Origin: Metamycoplasma hyosynoviae
GTDB taxonomy: Bacteria > Bacillota_I > Bacilli_A > Mycoplasmatales > Metamycoplasmataceae
Length of the DNA stretch: 64,000 bases
NCBI RefSeq assembly: GCF_004365165.1
Contig: NZ_SOCH01000003.1
Span: 144,316-208,315, forward strand
Reading direction: 5' to 3'
Both the position numbers and the translations under genes were made by a program. The notes beneath the pieces are model-generated. The model was not told the origin of the DNA. It saw only the letters and a program-made list of their open reading frames with translations, and did not search any database. Shown here piece by piece: positions 1-8,668 of this stretch (position 1 is the stretch's first letter; every line of letters starts with the position of its first letter).

Positions 1-234
1 ACTTTACTAGATAAAAAATCCAATATTAGAAATAGTAATAGAATGGGTAACGAAAAACAATCTAAAAATCGTATGTGTATAATAACAAGCGGTGATGATG
101 AAGGACTACTTTTACCTATAAAAAATCCCTTACCTAATGATTGAAATGATATTTCTCGACATATTGATAAAAGAAGTGATCAACTTATCGATATTATTTG
201 CAAAATTTATGAATATGAAGAAAATATTGACTAA
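1..234 (+). CDS. C-terminal end of an unknown protein (partial)
   Basis: The window opens inside a reading frame that ends at TAA 232-234. About 77 residues are visible, including one UGA-encoded Trp (PNDWNDISRH). The tail is polar and ends in an acidic helix-like stretch (YEYEENID). I recognise no domain in it. It is followed by about 125 bp of AT-rich DNA before the next gene. Confidence 0.6.
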
Positions 235-359
235 TTTTTTGTAATCTTTATTACTTTTCAATTAATAGTTTTATTTTAAAAGCAAACAATTTTGCTTATT
301 TTCAACTAAAATATTATTAGTAATATTTGAAAGGTATTTTACAAATCAAACAACAAAAA

Positions 360-1148
360 ATGAAAAAAATTAAAAGTTTGCTAGTTTCTTTATCATCTCT
401 ATCACTACTAGTAACTCCACTTACTGTAATTTCTTGCTTTAATACAGATCCTGAAAAAGCATCAAAAAATATAACAATAAGTGCTGAAGAAAACACATTG
501 AAAAACAAAAGTGGACATGATGTTGTTCCTGCTGATATCAAAATTGCAGGTTTTAGCGAAGCTAATTTCACATGTACAGTTTCATCAATTCTTCCAAGTG
601 AAGATGGTACTAAAGTTATAGTTGTAGTAACAGTAGTAAGCAAAAAAACCGAAAAATCATTTGATGTTAAATTAGAACTTTCTGGATTTAAACAAGAAAC
701 TAAAGCAGCAACATCAATTGAATTAACTGGAACTTCAACACCAGAATTAAAAGCACCTGGAAATAACAATGGTAAAAAATATACTTATGACAGCAATTTA
801 AAAATAGATCCTAAAGCCCAAACCATTGAAATTCTTGAAAAAAACCTAAAAGATGAATTAAAAGATAAAAAGAAAATTTACTTTGATCACAAAGATAAAT
901 CTTTCAAAGCACAAAAAGAAAAAGCATTATTCAAAATTCCTACATTTGGTGACATTCAAGTAGCTAACAAAGAAACTCCTGAAAATTCATATATGAGCAA
1001 TGGTCAACAAAAATGATCAGCAAATACCGATTTTCAATTTACAACAGATAATGATGAACTTACTTTTGAATTCAGACTATTCAAATATGAAAAAGGTGGC
1101 GGACAATTTTCAGAAGAAACTTACAAAATCAAAATTCAATTAAAATAA
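360..1148 (+). CDS. surface lipoprotein, lipoprotein-17-like repeat domain
   Basis: 262 residues, with one UGA-Trp at 1014. The N-terminus (MKKIKSLLVSLSSLSLLV, then VISC) is a signal peptide with a lipobox, so the mature protein should be acylated at the Cys and displayed on the outer face of the membrane. An in-frame TTG at 327 would add 11 residues, but the ATG at 360 begins directly with the basic residues expected of a signal peptide. The segment after the signal (about residues 30-115) has the alternating strand pattern ending in LELSGFK that resembles the mycoplasma 'lipoprotein 17' domain of variable surface proteins. A related signal and segment occur in the gene at 58782. Role unknown, probably surface variation or adhesion. 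A terminator follows. Confidence 0.75.
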
Positions 1149-1167
1149 CGGTTAACTTTTAATCAAC

Positions 1168-1201
1168 AAAATTCTCCCTTATAATCAAGGAGGATTTTTT
1201 A
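1168..1201 (+). terminator. Rho-independent terminator of the lipoprotein gene
   Basis: AAAATTCTCC (1168-1177) pairs with GGAGGATTTT (1189-1198), with one G-U pair and an 11-nt loop, and runs straight into T residues. It lies 20 bp after the lipoprotein stop. Confidence 0.75.
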
Positions 1202-1227
1202 TATTTTGTGTTTTCTCTTTTTATTTG

Positions 1228-1255
1228 TGAAAATAAAAAGGAGCAAATGCTCCTT
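1228..1255 (-). terminator. Rho-independent terminator of the ftsZ cluster
   Basis: AAGGAGCA (1238-1245) and TGCTCCTT (1248-1255) form an 8-bp stem with a 2-nt loop. Read on the minus strand it is followed by a T-rich tract. It stops ftsZ transcription against the convergent lipoprotein gene. Confidence 0.75.
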
Positions 1256-1300
1256 AATGAATTTAGGTATTATATTTAAAATATAAATTTCTTACTTCAT

Positions 1301-2455
1301 CTATATTTTTTTAAATATATCAGCTAAATCATCGCTAATGTTATTTTTCGAACTATTGTTTGAAAAATCTTTTGGAATATAAGGATTGTCAATAAGAAAT
1401 TCTCTTGTTTTCAAATCATCATATTCAATTTCTTCAGTTTTTTTAAGATTTTCAGAAATCTCCTTTTGAATTTCTTCAGGAGTGTGAGGGGCATCTTTTT
1501 TTAGTCCAGTTGCAATAACTGAGACAAATAATTCACCCAATTTTTCTGATTCTTCTGAAGTGGTATTTGTTAGACCAAAAATTATATTAATTTCTTGCCC
1601 AACCAATTCACGCATTGCTTTTAATGAACGCTGAATTTCATTTAAAGTAACTTGTTTACTTGCAATAAAATAAACAATGGCGTCAGTTGCTCCTACGATA
1701 CTTGATTCTAGTATTGGAGAAGATATTGCACTAGTAATAGCTTTTGTGGCGCGATCTTCACCGCTTGCAGCACCAATTCCAACCACTGCTTCACCACTAT
1801 TTTTAATAATGGTTTCCAGGTCGGCAAAATCTAAATTAATAATTCCAGGAACAGCAATAACATCAACAAGTGTTCTAATAGTTTGTTTTAAAACATTGTT
1901 AGCACATATGAAAGCATCATTGTATGAAACATTTCCATATTGCATTAGTAATTTGTTATTAGAAATAACAATATATGAATCAACATGTTTAATTAATTCT
2001 TTTATACCGTCATTTGCTATTCTTGTACGCTTAGGACCTTCAAAGTCAAAAGGAGTTGTAACAATTGCAACGACTAAAGCACCGCATTCTTTTGCAATTT
2101 TGGCAATAACTGGTGAAGCACCGGTTCCAGTCCCTCCACCCATACCAGCGGTAATAATAACTAAATCAGCACCTTTTAATCTGGTTTTAATTTCATCAGC
2201 ACTTGCAAGGGCAGCAGCACGACCTATTTCGGGTTTAGCCCCAGCTCCAAGTCCTTTTTTATCACCTAATTGTAAGGTAACAGAACGATCAAATTGTTCA
2301 AGTACTTGCTTATCTGTGTTAGCAATGATGAATTCAAGTCCATCAAGTTGAGTGTTTAATAGGGTTTTAATACTATTATTACCACCACCACCAACACCAA
2401 CAACTTTTATGCTAGCAACTGGATTGTAATTTGCATCATCATATTTATTGTTCAT
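1301..2455 (-). CDS. ftsZ: cell division GTPase FtsZ
   Basis: 384 residues and complete. FtsZ is the tubulin-like GTPase that polymerises at the division site. Visible hallmarks are VGVGGGGNN near the N-terminus, the tubulin signature GMGGGTGTGASP at about residues 104-115, and TPFDFEGPKR and NLDFADLE further on. After a poorly conserved acidic linker the C-terminus ends in DDLADIFKKI, which resembles the short conserved tail used by FtsZ to bind partners. It is the last gene of the mraZ-rsmH-X-ftsZ cluster, 64 bp after X, and has a terminator of its own. Confidence 0.97.
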   Translation of the reverse strand: MNNKYDDANYNPVASIKVVGVGGGGNNSIKTLLNTQLDGLEFIIANTDKQVLEQFDRSVTLQLGDKKGLGAGAKPEIGRAAALASADEIKTRLKGADLVIITAGMGGGTGTGASPVIAKIAKECGALVVAIVTTPFDFEGPKRTRIANDGIKELIKHVDSYIVISNNKLLMQYGNVSYNDAFICANNVLKQTIRTLVDVIAVPGIINLDFADLETIIKNSGEAVVGIGAASGEDRATKAITSAISSPILESSIVGATDAIVYFIASKQVTLNEIQRSLKAMRELVGQEINIIFGLTNTTSEESEKLGELFVSVIATGLKKDAPHTPEEIQKEISENLKKTEEIEYDDLKTREFLIDNPYIPKDFSNNSSKNNISDDLADIFKKI

Positions 2456-2519
2456 ATATAATTACTCCTAAATTGGTTCAAATAGAAACATTGCAATTAT
2501 TTATAATATTATATAGAGA

Positions 2520-3602
2520 TTATGCAAATATTGATTTTCTTTTACTATTTTTAATATTTTTAATAACATCTGAACTGATTGTGAAAACATCGGTTTTAAT
2601 AATTTTTTCACTGGTGTCTTCATGTAGTTTTGCAGTATCAAGTAGATTAATTAAGCCTTGCATTTCAGTAGAAACAAATTCATTTTCATGTGCTAGTGAA
2701 TAAATATTAGATCTTGAAAGTTTTTCTTTGAAAAACATTTCAATTTCTTTATTTTTAGTAACTAGTTTTCCAATGAAATTCAAATTGATGAAATTACTGT
2801 TTAATATTTTCAAGCTTTTAATGAAATTAGTGGTTTTTTCAAATATTTCCGTATAGAAATCTTCGAAATTTGTGTGTTTATCATCTAAAAATTCAACATT
2901 ATTAGTTTTTAAATTATTTAAAACGAAATATGCATAAGGGGTGTTTCAATAATTTTCAAATAATAGGTTACTTTCAAGTTTTTGACCTTCATTTTTCAAA
3001 ATTTTATTATTTTGAGTTAAATAAAAGTTCAATTTACCTTCTTTATTTATATCAATAAAGATGTTTCATCCTGCTTGATTGTAATAAGAAATTTTGCTAT
3101 GTTCCATAATTTCTGTTTTCACTATTTTAAGTTCATTTTCTGCTATAAATGAACTAATAGTTTCTCAAAAATCATTGCTAATACTTGAAATGTTAACATT
3201 TAATTCAGTTTCTGAATTATTTGTTTTATTTTTAGAATCAACTACAATATCAATAATTTTCTTACTTGACATTAAGTATTTTTGCTCAATTTGATTTACG
3301 ATTAAGAATCTGTCGTCTTCTTTTTCGTTGTTTACTGAAATCAAATAATTATCAACTCTAGCGCTGCTTTCAATGTTTTCAAAAGATATTAATAGAATAA
3401 GATCATTTAGCTTTCCCTTAATCAATTTTTCAATTGATTTTTTTGAATTACGAATGAAGAATTTTTTATCTAAATTAGATAATTCCAAACTGTTAATCGC
3501 ATCTTTAAATATAGGAAGTGTTTGATTTCCATATTTTTCTACCGCTTCAATTTCTCATGAATTTGCTAGTAGTTTTAGAGTTGTTATAACAGTTTTCTTC
3601 AT
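2520..3602 (-). CDS. unknown protein of the division cluster (between rsmH and ftsZ)
   Basis: 360 residues, several UGA-Trp codons, starting MKKTVITTLKLLANSW. It lacks a signal peptide, membrane segments or any motif I can name. It is rich in Lys, Asn and hydrophobic residues, and short alpha/beta-like stretches such as KIIDIVVDSKNK are visible. It starts 5 bp after the rsmH stop with an AAAGG ribosome site overlapping that stop, so it is translated as part of the cluster. In many bacteria ftsA occupies the position before ftsZ. A very divergent FtsA or a mycoplasma-specific FtsZ partner are both possible, but I see no actin-fold phosphate motifs. Confidence 0.8.
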
Positions 3603-3607
3603 ACTTA

Positions 3608-4501
3608 TTACCTTTTAGAAATGATTCTTAATTTTGCACTTTGCGATCTTTTGTTTATGTTCTTTTCTTCTTCTGAAGGAAAGATGATTTTTTGACTTCA
3701 TTTTTGTTTGCTAGAAATGGGTAATCTAGCAATTTTTGGATTTTCGTAATTTAGTTTTTGGTAAAACTCTTTTATGAGTTTATCTTCTTTTGAATGAAAT
3801 GAGATAGCCAGGAATTTACCATTTTCTTTTAAAAGATTAGGAATTTGCTTTAAAAGTGTTTTTAAAGCACCTAGTTCATCATTAACTTCCATTCTTAGTG
3901 CTTGAAAAATCTGTTTTGCTGGATTTTTCTTTCTCACTTCAAAAGCTGGAAGACATTGCTTTATTACATCAACAAGTTTTTTTGAACTCTCAAATGGTCT
4001 ATTTTCGATAATTGCTTTCGCAATTTTTTTGAAAAACTTTACATCAGCATTTTCGATTAAGATTTTTTCGAGTTCTTCTTGTGGATAATTATTCACAATA
4101 TCACTAGCTTTTAATTCTGATTGTCTATCCATTCTCATATCAAGAGGAGAATCTACTGAGTAGCTAAATCCACGTTCAACAGTGTCTAATTGTGGACTAG
4201 ATACTCCGAGGTCAACCAGAATGCCATCAACTTGTGCTATATTTAGTTTCTCAAGTTCTTCTTTTAAGTTTCTAAAATCACTTTTAATCAGAACGAAATT
4301 ACTATTTATTTTTTCAAGAAGCTTTTGGCTAGCATTAACTGCTTCAATATCTTTATCAAAACAAATTAATTTACCATTTTTTATTTTTTTGAGTATTTCT
4401 TGACTATGTCCTGCTCTGCCTAAGGTTAAATCTACATAAACCCCATCAGCTTTTATTTCAAGATAGTCAATGACTTCTTGTAATAAAACTGGTATGTGCA
4501 T
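3608..4501 (-). CDS. rsmH: 16S rRNA (cytosine1402-N4)-methyltransferase RsmH/MraW
   Basis: 297 residues. RsmH methylates N4 of C1402 in 16S rRNA using S-adenosylmethionine. The sequence has MHIPVLLQEVIDYL at the start, the SAM-binding stretch DLTLGRAGHSQEIL, the family motif DGILVDLGVSSPQLD, the marker RGFSY followed by DMRMD, and NPAKQIFQALRMEVNDELGAL. The final 31 codons follow a UGA-Trp at 3698 and end in a basic tail. It starts 1 bp after the mraZ stop, as usual in this cluster. Confidence 0.96.
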
Positions 4502-4502
4502 T

Positions 4503-4943
4503 TTATAGTTTTACTCCCTTTTCAAATAGGCTTTCAGCTAACTTATCAAGGTTTTCTTCGTTTTCATACATCTCTTCGTTTTTGTCGAATTCTTCTTTTG
4601 CAAAGATTTCGCATTGACTCCCAGTGCCTATGAAAACTACTTCTTTTTTGATAGCGATTTTTTCAAGTAAATGTTTCGGAAACGTAACTCTACCAAGTTT
4701 ATCTGAGACAAGTTCTTCGGTATTTGCAAAGATAATTCTTTTCAAGTTCCGAATTTCTTTATCTAATTCATTGTTTTCTTCCAAACGGCTTTTCAACTTA
4801 TTGAATTCAGCTGCTGTTCTTAAAACAAGTGAACGGTCTAAACCTATTGTGATAAAAAAGTTAGATCCTAATTCCTTCAAAATTTTTGTTGGAATTACTA
4901 TCCTGTTCTTATCATCTAGTGTTCTGTAATATTTTCCAAACAT
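4503..4943 (-). CDS. mraZ: transcriptional regulator MraZ
   Basis: 146 residues. MraZ is an AbrB-fold DNA-binding protein that represses its own division cluster. The N-terminal MFGKYYRTLDDKNRIVIPTK and the second swapped-hairpin motif around VSDKLGRVTFPKHLLE are both clear. I chose ATG 4943 because MraZ proteins normally begin MF; a GTG at 4949 would add two residues. It is the first gene of the cluster, with repeated AGTGG boxes directly upstream. Confidence 0.95.
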   Translation of the reverse strand: MFGKYYRTLDDKNRIVIPTKILKELGSNFFITIGLDRSLVLRTAAEFNKLKSRLEENNELDKEIRNLKRIIFANTEELVSDKLGRVTFPKHLLEKIAIKKEVVFIGTGSQCEIFAKEEFDKNEEMYENEENLDKLAESLFEKGVKL

Positions 4944-4945
4944 TT

Positions 4946-4992
4946 CCACTTCTTTCCACTATCAACCTAATTCTAACATATTTTTTCCCACT
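4946..4992 (-). promoter_or_regulatory. MraZ boxes upstream of mraZ
   Basis: On the minus strand AGTGG occurs at 4946-4950 and 4956-4960 (10 bp apart) and again as AAGTGGG near 4987-4993, 32 bp upstream. MraZ is known to bind tandem GTGG-type repeats in front of its own gene. Minus-strand sequences resembling a -10 box lie between the upstream and the paired boxes, so binding would overlap the promoter and the mraZ start. Confidence 0.65.
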
Positions 4993-5320
4993 TGACTTAT
5001 TTTTTTATTAATATTTTTTATTTTCAAAATGCTTGTTTTGTAAAAACTAGCTAAGAAAATAGCCTTAGCTCTTGAAAAAGAGCTAATTTATTTAAATTTA
5101 AAAATTAAGAATTTTGGCAGTTTTTAAAATTAAAAGCAGATAAATAATCGATGGTAATTTTGAGCAAACAAAATTACAATTTTCTTACTATGTAAGAAAA
5201 TAGAAGGATTTTTTATTAAAAATTACTGTTACGATGAAAGAAAATGTTGCGAGTGGTAAATTATTAATAAGATAAGATTACATATATGCATATAAGTTAA
5301 ATATTAAAACTTGATAAAAA
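4993..5320. other. intergenic region without a recognisable gene
   Basis: About 330 bp of AT-rich DNA between the divergent division cluster and the tRNA operon. I see short inverted AT stretches but no open frame with a ribosome site and no RNA gene. Confidence 0.5.
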
Positions 5321-5351
5321 TTGAAAAATCGATAGTAAAACTTAATATAAT
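5321..5351 (+). promoter_or_regulatory. promoter of the tRNA operon
   Basis: A TTGAAA -35-like box (5321-5326) and a perfect TATAAT -10 box (5346-5351) are 19 bp apart and end 13 bp before the first tRNA. Confidence 0.6.
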
Positions 5352-5364
5352 TTACCTTAAAAAT

Positions 5365-5440
5365 GCTGGTTTAGCTCAGTAGGTAGAGCAATTGATTCGT
5401 AATCAATGGGTCGGGAGTTCGATTCTTCTAACCAGCACCA
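5365..5440 (+). tRNA. tRNA-Thr (anticodon CGU)
   Basis: 76 nt with CCA encoded. The acceptor stem pairs GCTGGTT with AACCAGC. The anticodon stem ATTGA/TCAAT holds the loop TTCGTAA. First gene of a four-tRNA operon. Confidence 0.95.
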
Positions 5441-5550
5441 TTTAATGAAAATTACCAAGTCGAATATTGGTATAAAAAAAATGTTTTGTAAAAATATAAA
5501 AAAGTTCTTTTTTTAGTATAATAATAAAGCATTTTATTAAAAAAAATTGT

Positions 5551-5625
5551 GCCGACTTAGCTCAGCGGTAGAGCAGCTGGCTGTTAACCAGTTGGTCGTT
5601 GGTTCAATCCCAATAGTCGGCGCCA
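5551..5625 (+). tRNA. tRNA-Asn (anticodon GUU)
   Basis: 75 nt with CCA encoded. The acceptor stem pairs GCCGACT with AGTCGGC, and the anticodon loop CTGTTAA reads GTT. A TATAAT at 5517-5522 may be an extra promoter. Confidence 0.95.
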
Positions 5626-5630
5626 TTTAT

Positions 5631-5706
5631 GGCCCTATGGTGAAGTGGTTAACACATATGGTTTTCATCCATACATGCGTGGGTTCGAGTCCCGCTAGGG
5701 TCACCA
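5631..5706 (+). tRNA. tRNA-Glu (anticodon UUC)
   Basis: 76 nt with CCA encoded. The acceptor stem pairs GGCCCTA with TAGGGTC (one G-U), and the anticodon loop TTTTCAT reads TTC. It follows tRNA-Asn by 5 bp. Confidence 0.95.
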
Positions 5707-5707
5707 T

Positions 5708-5783
5708 GGAGAATTAGCTCAGTTGGGAGAGCATCGCCCTTACAAGGCGAGGGTCGTGGGTTCGAGTCCCTCATTCTCCACCA
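5708..5783 (+). tRNA. tRNA-Val (anticodon UAC)
   Basis: 76 nt with CCA encoded. The acceptor stem pairs GGAGAAT with ATTCTCC, and the anticodon loop CTTACAA reads TAC. It is the last tRNA before the prophage; its 3' end is not duplicated at the other phage end. Confidence 0.95.
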
Positions 5784-5824
5784 TTGTTTGAAAGAACACC
5801 AAAAAAATCCTTTTCAATCTATAA

Positions 5825-5850
5825 AAGGCGAAACTTCGTCTTTTTTTCTT
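5825..5850 (+). terminator. terminator of the tRNA operon
   Basis: AAGGCGAA (5825-5832) pairs with TTCGTCTT through one G-U pair, and a long T tract follows. The T tract runs into the left prophage attachment site. Confidence 0.75.
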
Positions 5851-5853
5851 TTT

Positions 5854-5871
5854 TTTATACATATAAAGTCC
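5854..5871. other. left attachment site attL
   Basis: The 14-bp core TTTATACATATAAA (5854-5867) is followed on the phage side by GTCC, giving the arm ATAAAGTCC (5863-5871). The arm at 5865-5871 also pairs with GGACTTT at 5881-5887, followed by T residues, so a terminator-like hairpin sits at the phage edge. Confidence 0.65.
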
Positions 5872-5964
5872 CCAACAAGCGGACTTTTTTAAATCTCAGG
5901 CATTAAATGTTCTTTGGTGAATGAAAAGTGAAATCACAATAGTTTATTAAATATGTTTTATTTT

Positions 5965-6168
5965 AACACTTTTAAATTAACTAAATAAGGAACAAATTTA
6001 AAGTATTTTACTAGTTTCTAATCAATAGTGCGTATGTTCGCTCATATATACTTATACGTATTACGTATAAAGTATATATGAAACTCGCGAACAATACGCA
6101 CCGCTCGATTACACTCATAAAGATAATTTAAAAGTTTTTATCCTTCTTGATATGAATTTAAAAGTGTT
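5965..6168. repeat. concentric inverted repeats, candidate phage replication origin
   Basis: The outer arms AACACTTTTAAATT (5965-5978) and AATTTAAAAGTGTT (6155-6168) are perfectly complementary. Centred on the same point is a second near-perfect palindrome at 6028-6101, whose arms are GTGCGTATGTTCGC and GCGAACAATACGCAC with inner arms TCATATATACTTATACGTA and its near complement. The region has no gene and lies 145 bp before the helicase gene. The symmetry suggests an origin, but a regulatory RNA or a termination structure is also possible. Confidence 0.6.
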
Positions 6169-6177
6169 AAAGTTTTC

Positions 6178-6242
6178 GGGACTATATATACATATAGTAC
6201 CCAAAAAGGCAATTTTCAGGACTTTATATGGGACTATATATC
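6178..6242. repeat. cluster of GGACT(A/T)TATA motifs near the left phage end
   Basis: GGGACTATAT (6178-6187) faces ATATAGTACCC (6192-6202) around the centre ATAC, an arrangement like the att site. GGACTTTAT (6219-6227) and GGGACTATATA (6230-6240) follow. The same two motif versions occur at the right end (22550-22560 and 22576-22584). They may be integrase arm sites or conserved end sequences. Confidence 0.55.
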
Positions 6243-6312
6243 GTTCCCCTGAAAAAAATTACCCCCTTTGTTTATTTAATGCTATGTGATATTTTAGAAA
6301 GGAAGTTTATAA

Positions 6313-7230
6313 ATGAGTTCTAAAATCTACGAACTATCTAACTTATTCAAAAAGTATGAAGACATGAAAGAGATTGAAAAAACAGACAAAATTCTATTTA
6401 CAAAATTTAAAAGCATAGACAAATTCACTGACGGACTGCAAAATAGACAATTATTTATTTTAGCAGCAAGACCCGGTGTTGGCAAAACTACATTATTACA
6501 AAATATTATGAATAATGCTTCGAAACAATTAAAAGCTGACGAGTATATTTTATTTTTAAGTTTGGAATTGTCCGTTGTTGACGTATATAAGAGATTTTTA
6601 CAAATTGAAAGTGATATTTTGACTAAATCTGATATTAATGATTATGAACCCAATGACCAAATTAAATTAGAATTTGAAAAAATCAAAACCAAATTTGCAA
6701 ACAAAAATATTTTAATTTTTGATAATGAAACAAATGAACAAATAACGCCTACTTATATTCAAAAAATGTTAAGCGAACTAAAAGAAAGAAACATTAAAAT
6801 TAAAGCAATATTTATTGATTATTTTCAATTGCTTGATAGTAATTTATTCAATGCTATTGAATACAAAGCTCAAGAAGATACTTCGAAACAATTAAAACAA
6901 ATTGCAAAAATAAATAATATTAACGTATTTTGCCTAGCGCAATTAAGCAGAGAATACGAAAAACGTAAAACTGTTATCCCTACATTTAGTGATTTAAAAG
7001 GTACAAGTTCCATTGAACAAGACGCAGACGTAATAATGTTCTTGTATTCACAAGATAATAATATTCTCAACAATAATTCTATTTTAGAGCTTCAACTCAC
7101 CATTGCAAAAAATCGCAATGGTTTATGCAATACTTCAAGTTTAATCTTCAATACAGAGCAAGGAAAGTTTTATGAAAAAGACAATTTTATAGTTATTGAA
7201 AAAACTAGAAGCGAAAAAATAAATGATTAG
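6313..7230 (+). CDS. phage replicative helicase, DnaB C-terminal-like
   Basis: 305 residues. It has the RecA-like core of DnaB: Walker A ARPGVGKTTL at about residues 52-61, Walker B IKAIFIDYFQLL, the sensor stretch LAQLSREYEKR, SDLKGTSSIEQDADVIMFL, and the C-terminal IAKNRNG. It has no separate N-terminal primase-binding domain, so it is much shorter than chromosomal DnaB (about 450 residues). It probably unwinds phage DNA or directs host polymerase to it. It is the first gene after the nested palindromes, with AGGAAG before the ATG. Confidence 0.9.
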   Translation: MSSKIYELSNLFKKYEDMKEIEKTDKILFTKFKSIDKFTDGLQNRQLFILAARPGVGKTTLLQNIMNNASKQLKADEYILFLSLELSVVDVYKRFLQIESDILTKSDINDYEPNDQIKLEFEKIKTKFANKNILIFDNETNEQITPTYIQKMLSELKERNIKIKAIFIDYFQLLDSNLFNAIEYKAQEDTSKQLKQIAKINNINVFCLAQLSREYEKRKTVIPTFSDLKGTSSIEQDADVIMFLYSQDNNILNNNSILELQLTIAKNRNGLCNTSSLIFNTEQGKFYEKDNFIVIEKTRSEKIND

Positions 7231-7250
7231 TGCAAGGAAAAATGATAATT

Positions 7251-8075
7251 ATGGAAACAGAATTTGTGAAGTTAAACAGTGATTTTGACTCAAAACCTTT
7301 GGAATTTTGAGACGACGAATACGTTAAAGAAATCCTAAGTGACAATGACATAAAAAAGTTGATAAGGGAATTAAATATTTCAAACGAAGAAATTAAAAAT
7401 CACTTTGTTGAATTTTTTAACATAGTTAAATTAAAAAAAAGAAATGGTTTTTATACTTCTGTTTTTCGTGATAAAAAAACCGGTAAATTAGTTTTTGAAT
7501 TTGGTGTTGATTACAATAGTATAAAACCAATTGATTATGAAACACTTTCATACATTGATAGTTTTTCAAAAGATACTAACCCTAAAATAATTTTAAAATA
7601 TGAAAATCTAGAAATCAAAAAATTAGTTGATTTAGTTAAAAAACGTTCTAGCTGTTTTGTACATTCGAAAAACTTTACTAAACTAAATGAAATATCAAAT
7701 TTAATTGCAAATGGATATTTGCAATCAAAAATCGCTATTGGATATACACGTCTAGATAAACTACATAAATTTTTGTTAGCTAACATAGAAGACGGAAGCA
7801 AAATATCTACGTTCTTGGAAGACGCTAAAAATTGTGAAGTATTAATCCTTGACGGATTAGGACTAGAACCAACAAAAAGTTTTTTACATTTTGGCACATT
7901 AATGAATATTTTACTAACTCGTAAAGCAAATCGGAAACAAACAATTTTTTTCAGTGTTTTTAATCCTGAAGAATATAAAAAATTTCTTTATGAAAATTAT
8001 AGATTTGTTCCTACTAAAACAAAATTTTTAATTAACTTAATCTTTGACGATAAAGAATTAGTTCAAATTCTTTAA
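7251..8075 (+). CDS. DnaI/DnaC-like helicase loader with degenerate P-loop
   Basis: 274 residues. The segment NCEVLILDGLGLEPTKSF followed by a later R-x-x-R-K-Q-T-I-F-F-S matches the Walker B and sensor part of DnaC/DnaI/IstB ATPases. Where a Walker A should stand there is SCFVHSKNFTKLNEISNLIAN, with the shape of the motif but no GKT. It follows the helicase gene by 20 bp, the usual place of a loader. The start is uncertain: ATG 7251 is spaced properly from AAGGA at 7234, while ATG 7242 is too close to it. One UGA-Trp near the start. ATP binding may have been lost. Confidence 0.7.
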
Positions 8076-8116
8076 AAACATTAAATATAACAAATTAATA
8101 ACACAAGGAATAAAAA

Positions 8117-8617
8117 ATGACAATTAAAGAATATTTTAAACAAAATAATCTTAAGAAGAAGGATTTTACCCAAAGACAAATAATTGAAATTATTTTAGGT
8201 CTTGAAGACAATCTTGACGTTTCTTGATATACAAATCCTAAATTTAATTATAAGCAAATGGAACAAATCCGTCGGGGTCTTTTCTATGGTCTAGATGTTT
8301 CTTGGTATGCAAAACCGGAATTTAATCGACATCAAATGACTACAATTTATTTAGGTCTTAGAGGAAATCTAGACGTATCAAAATATGCAGATCCTAAATT
8401 TAGCTATAGGCAAATGCTTGCGATTCGTTATGGTCTTTTCTATGGTCTCGACGTCTCTTGATATGCAAAACCGGAATTCGATTCATTCCAAATGAATGAA
8501 ATTATTTCAGGGCTTGAAAAAAATCTAGACGTATCAAAATATGCAGATCCTAAATTATCTTCAGAACAAATGAAAAAAATTCGTTTAGATCTAGAAAAAG
8601 ATCTAAGCTCATCATAA
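8117..8617 (+). CDS. GL-DVS-YA-P-QM repeat protein of the phage
   Basis: 166 residues, made almost entirely of about five repeats of 30-36 residues with the pattern G-L-x3-L-D-V-S-x-Y-A-x-P-x-F-x3-QM-x2-I. From memory, such repeats are common in uncharacterised proteins of Firmicutes mobile elements. At the nucleotide level two repeats are nearly identical, including GGTCTTTTCTATGGTCT. The Trp in the motif is TGG in one repeat (about 8300) and TGA in its twin (about 8459). It follows the loader gene and ends the early module. Function unknown; a protein-interaction scaffold or anti-host factor would fit. Confidence 0.8.
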
Positions 8618-8668
8618 TGAGTTCAAGAGTTTGATATTAGTGAAGTTCTGAAGTAGCATATTGTATCC

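Noticed and set aside
1677..2351. Long open frame opposite ftsZ (224 codons, plus strand)
   Set aside because: It is antisense to an unmistakable ftsZ, has no ribosome site and reads as a compositional shadow.
5708..5867. tRNA-Val as the phage attachment site
   Set aside because: The tRNA 3' end is not repeated at the right phage end. The only shared sequence is the 14-bp core 70 bp downstream.
8117..8617. Regular repeats as a CRISPR array
   Set aside because: The repeats lie in one continuous reading frame and code for a repeated protein motif; no unique spacers of constant size and no cas genes.
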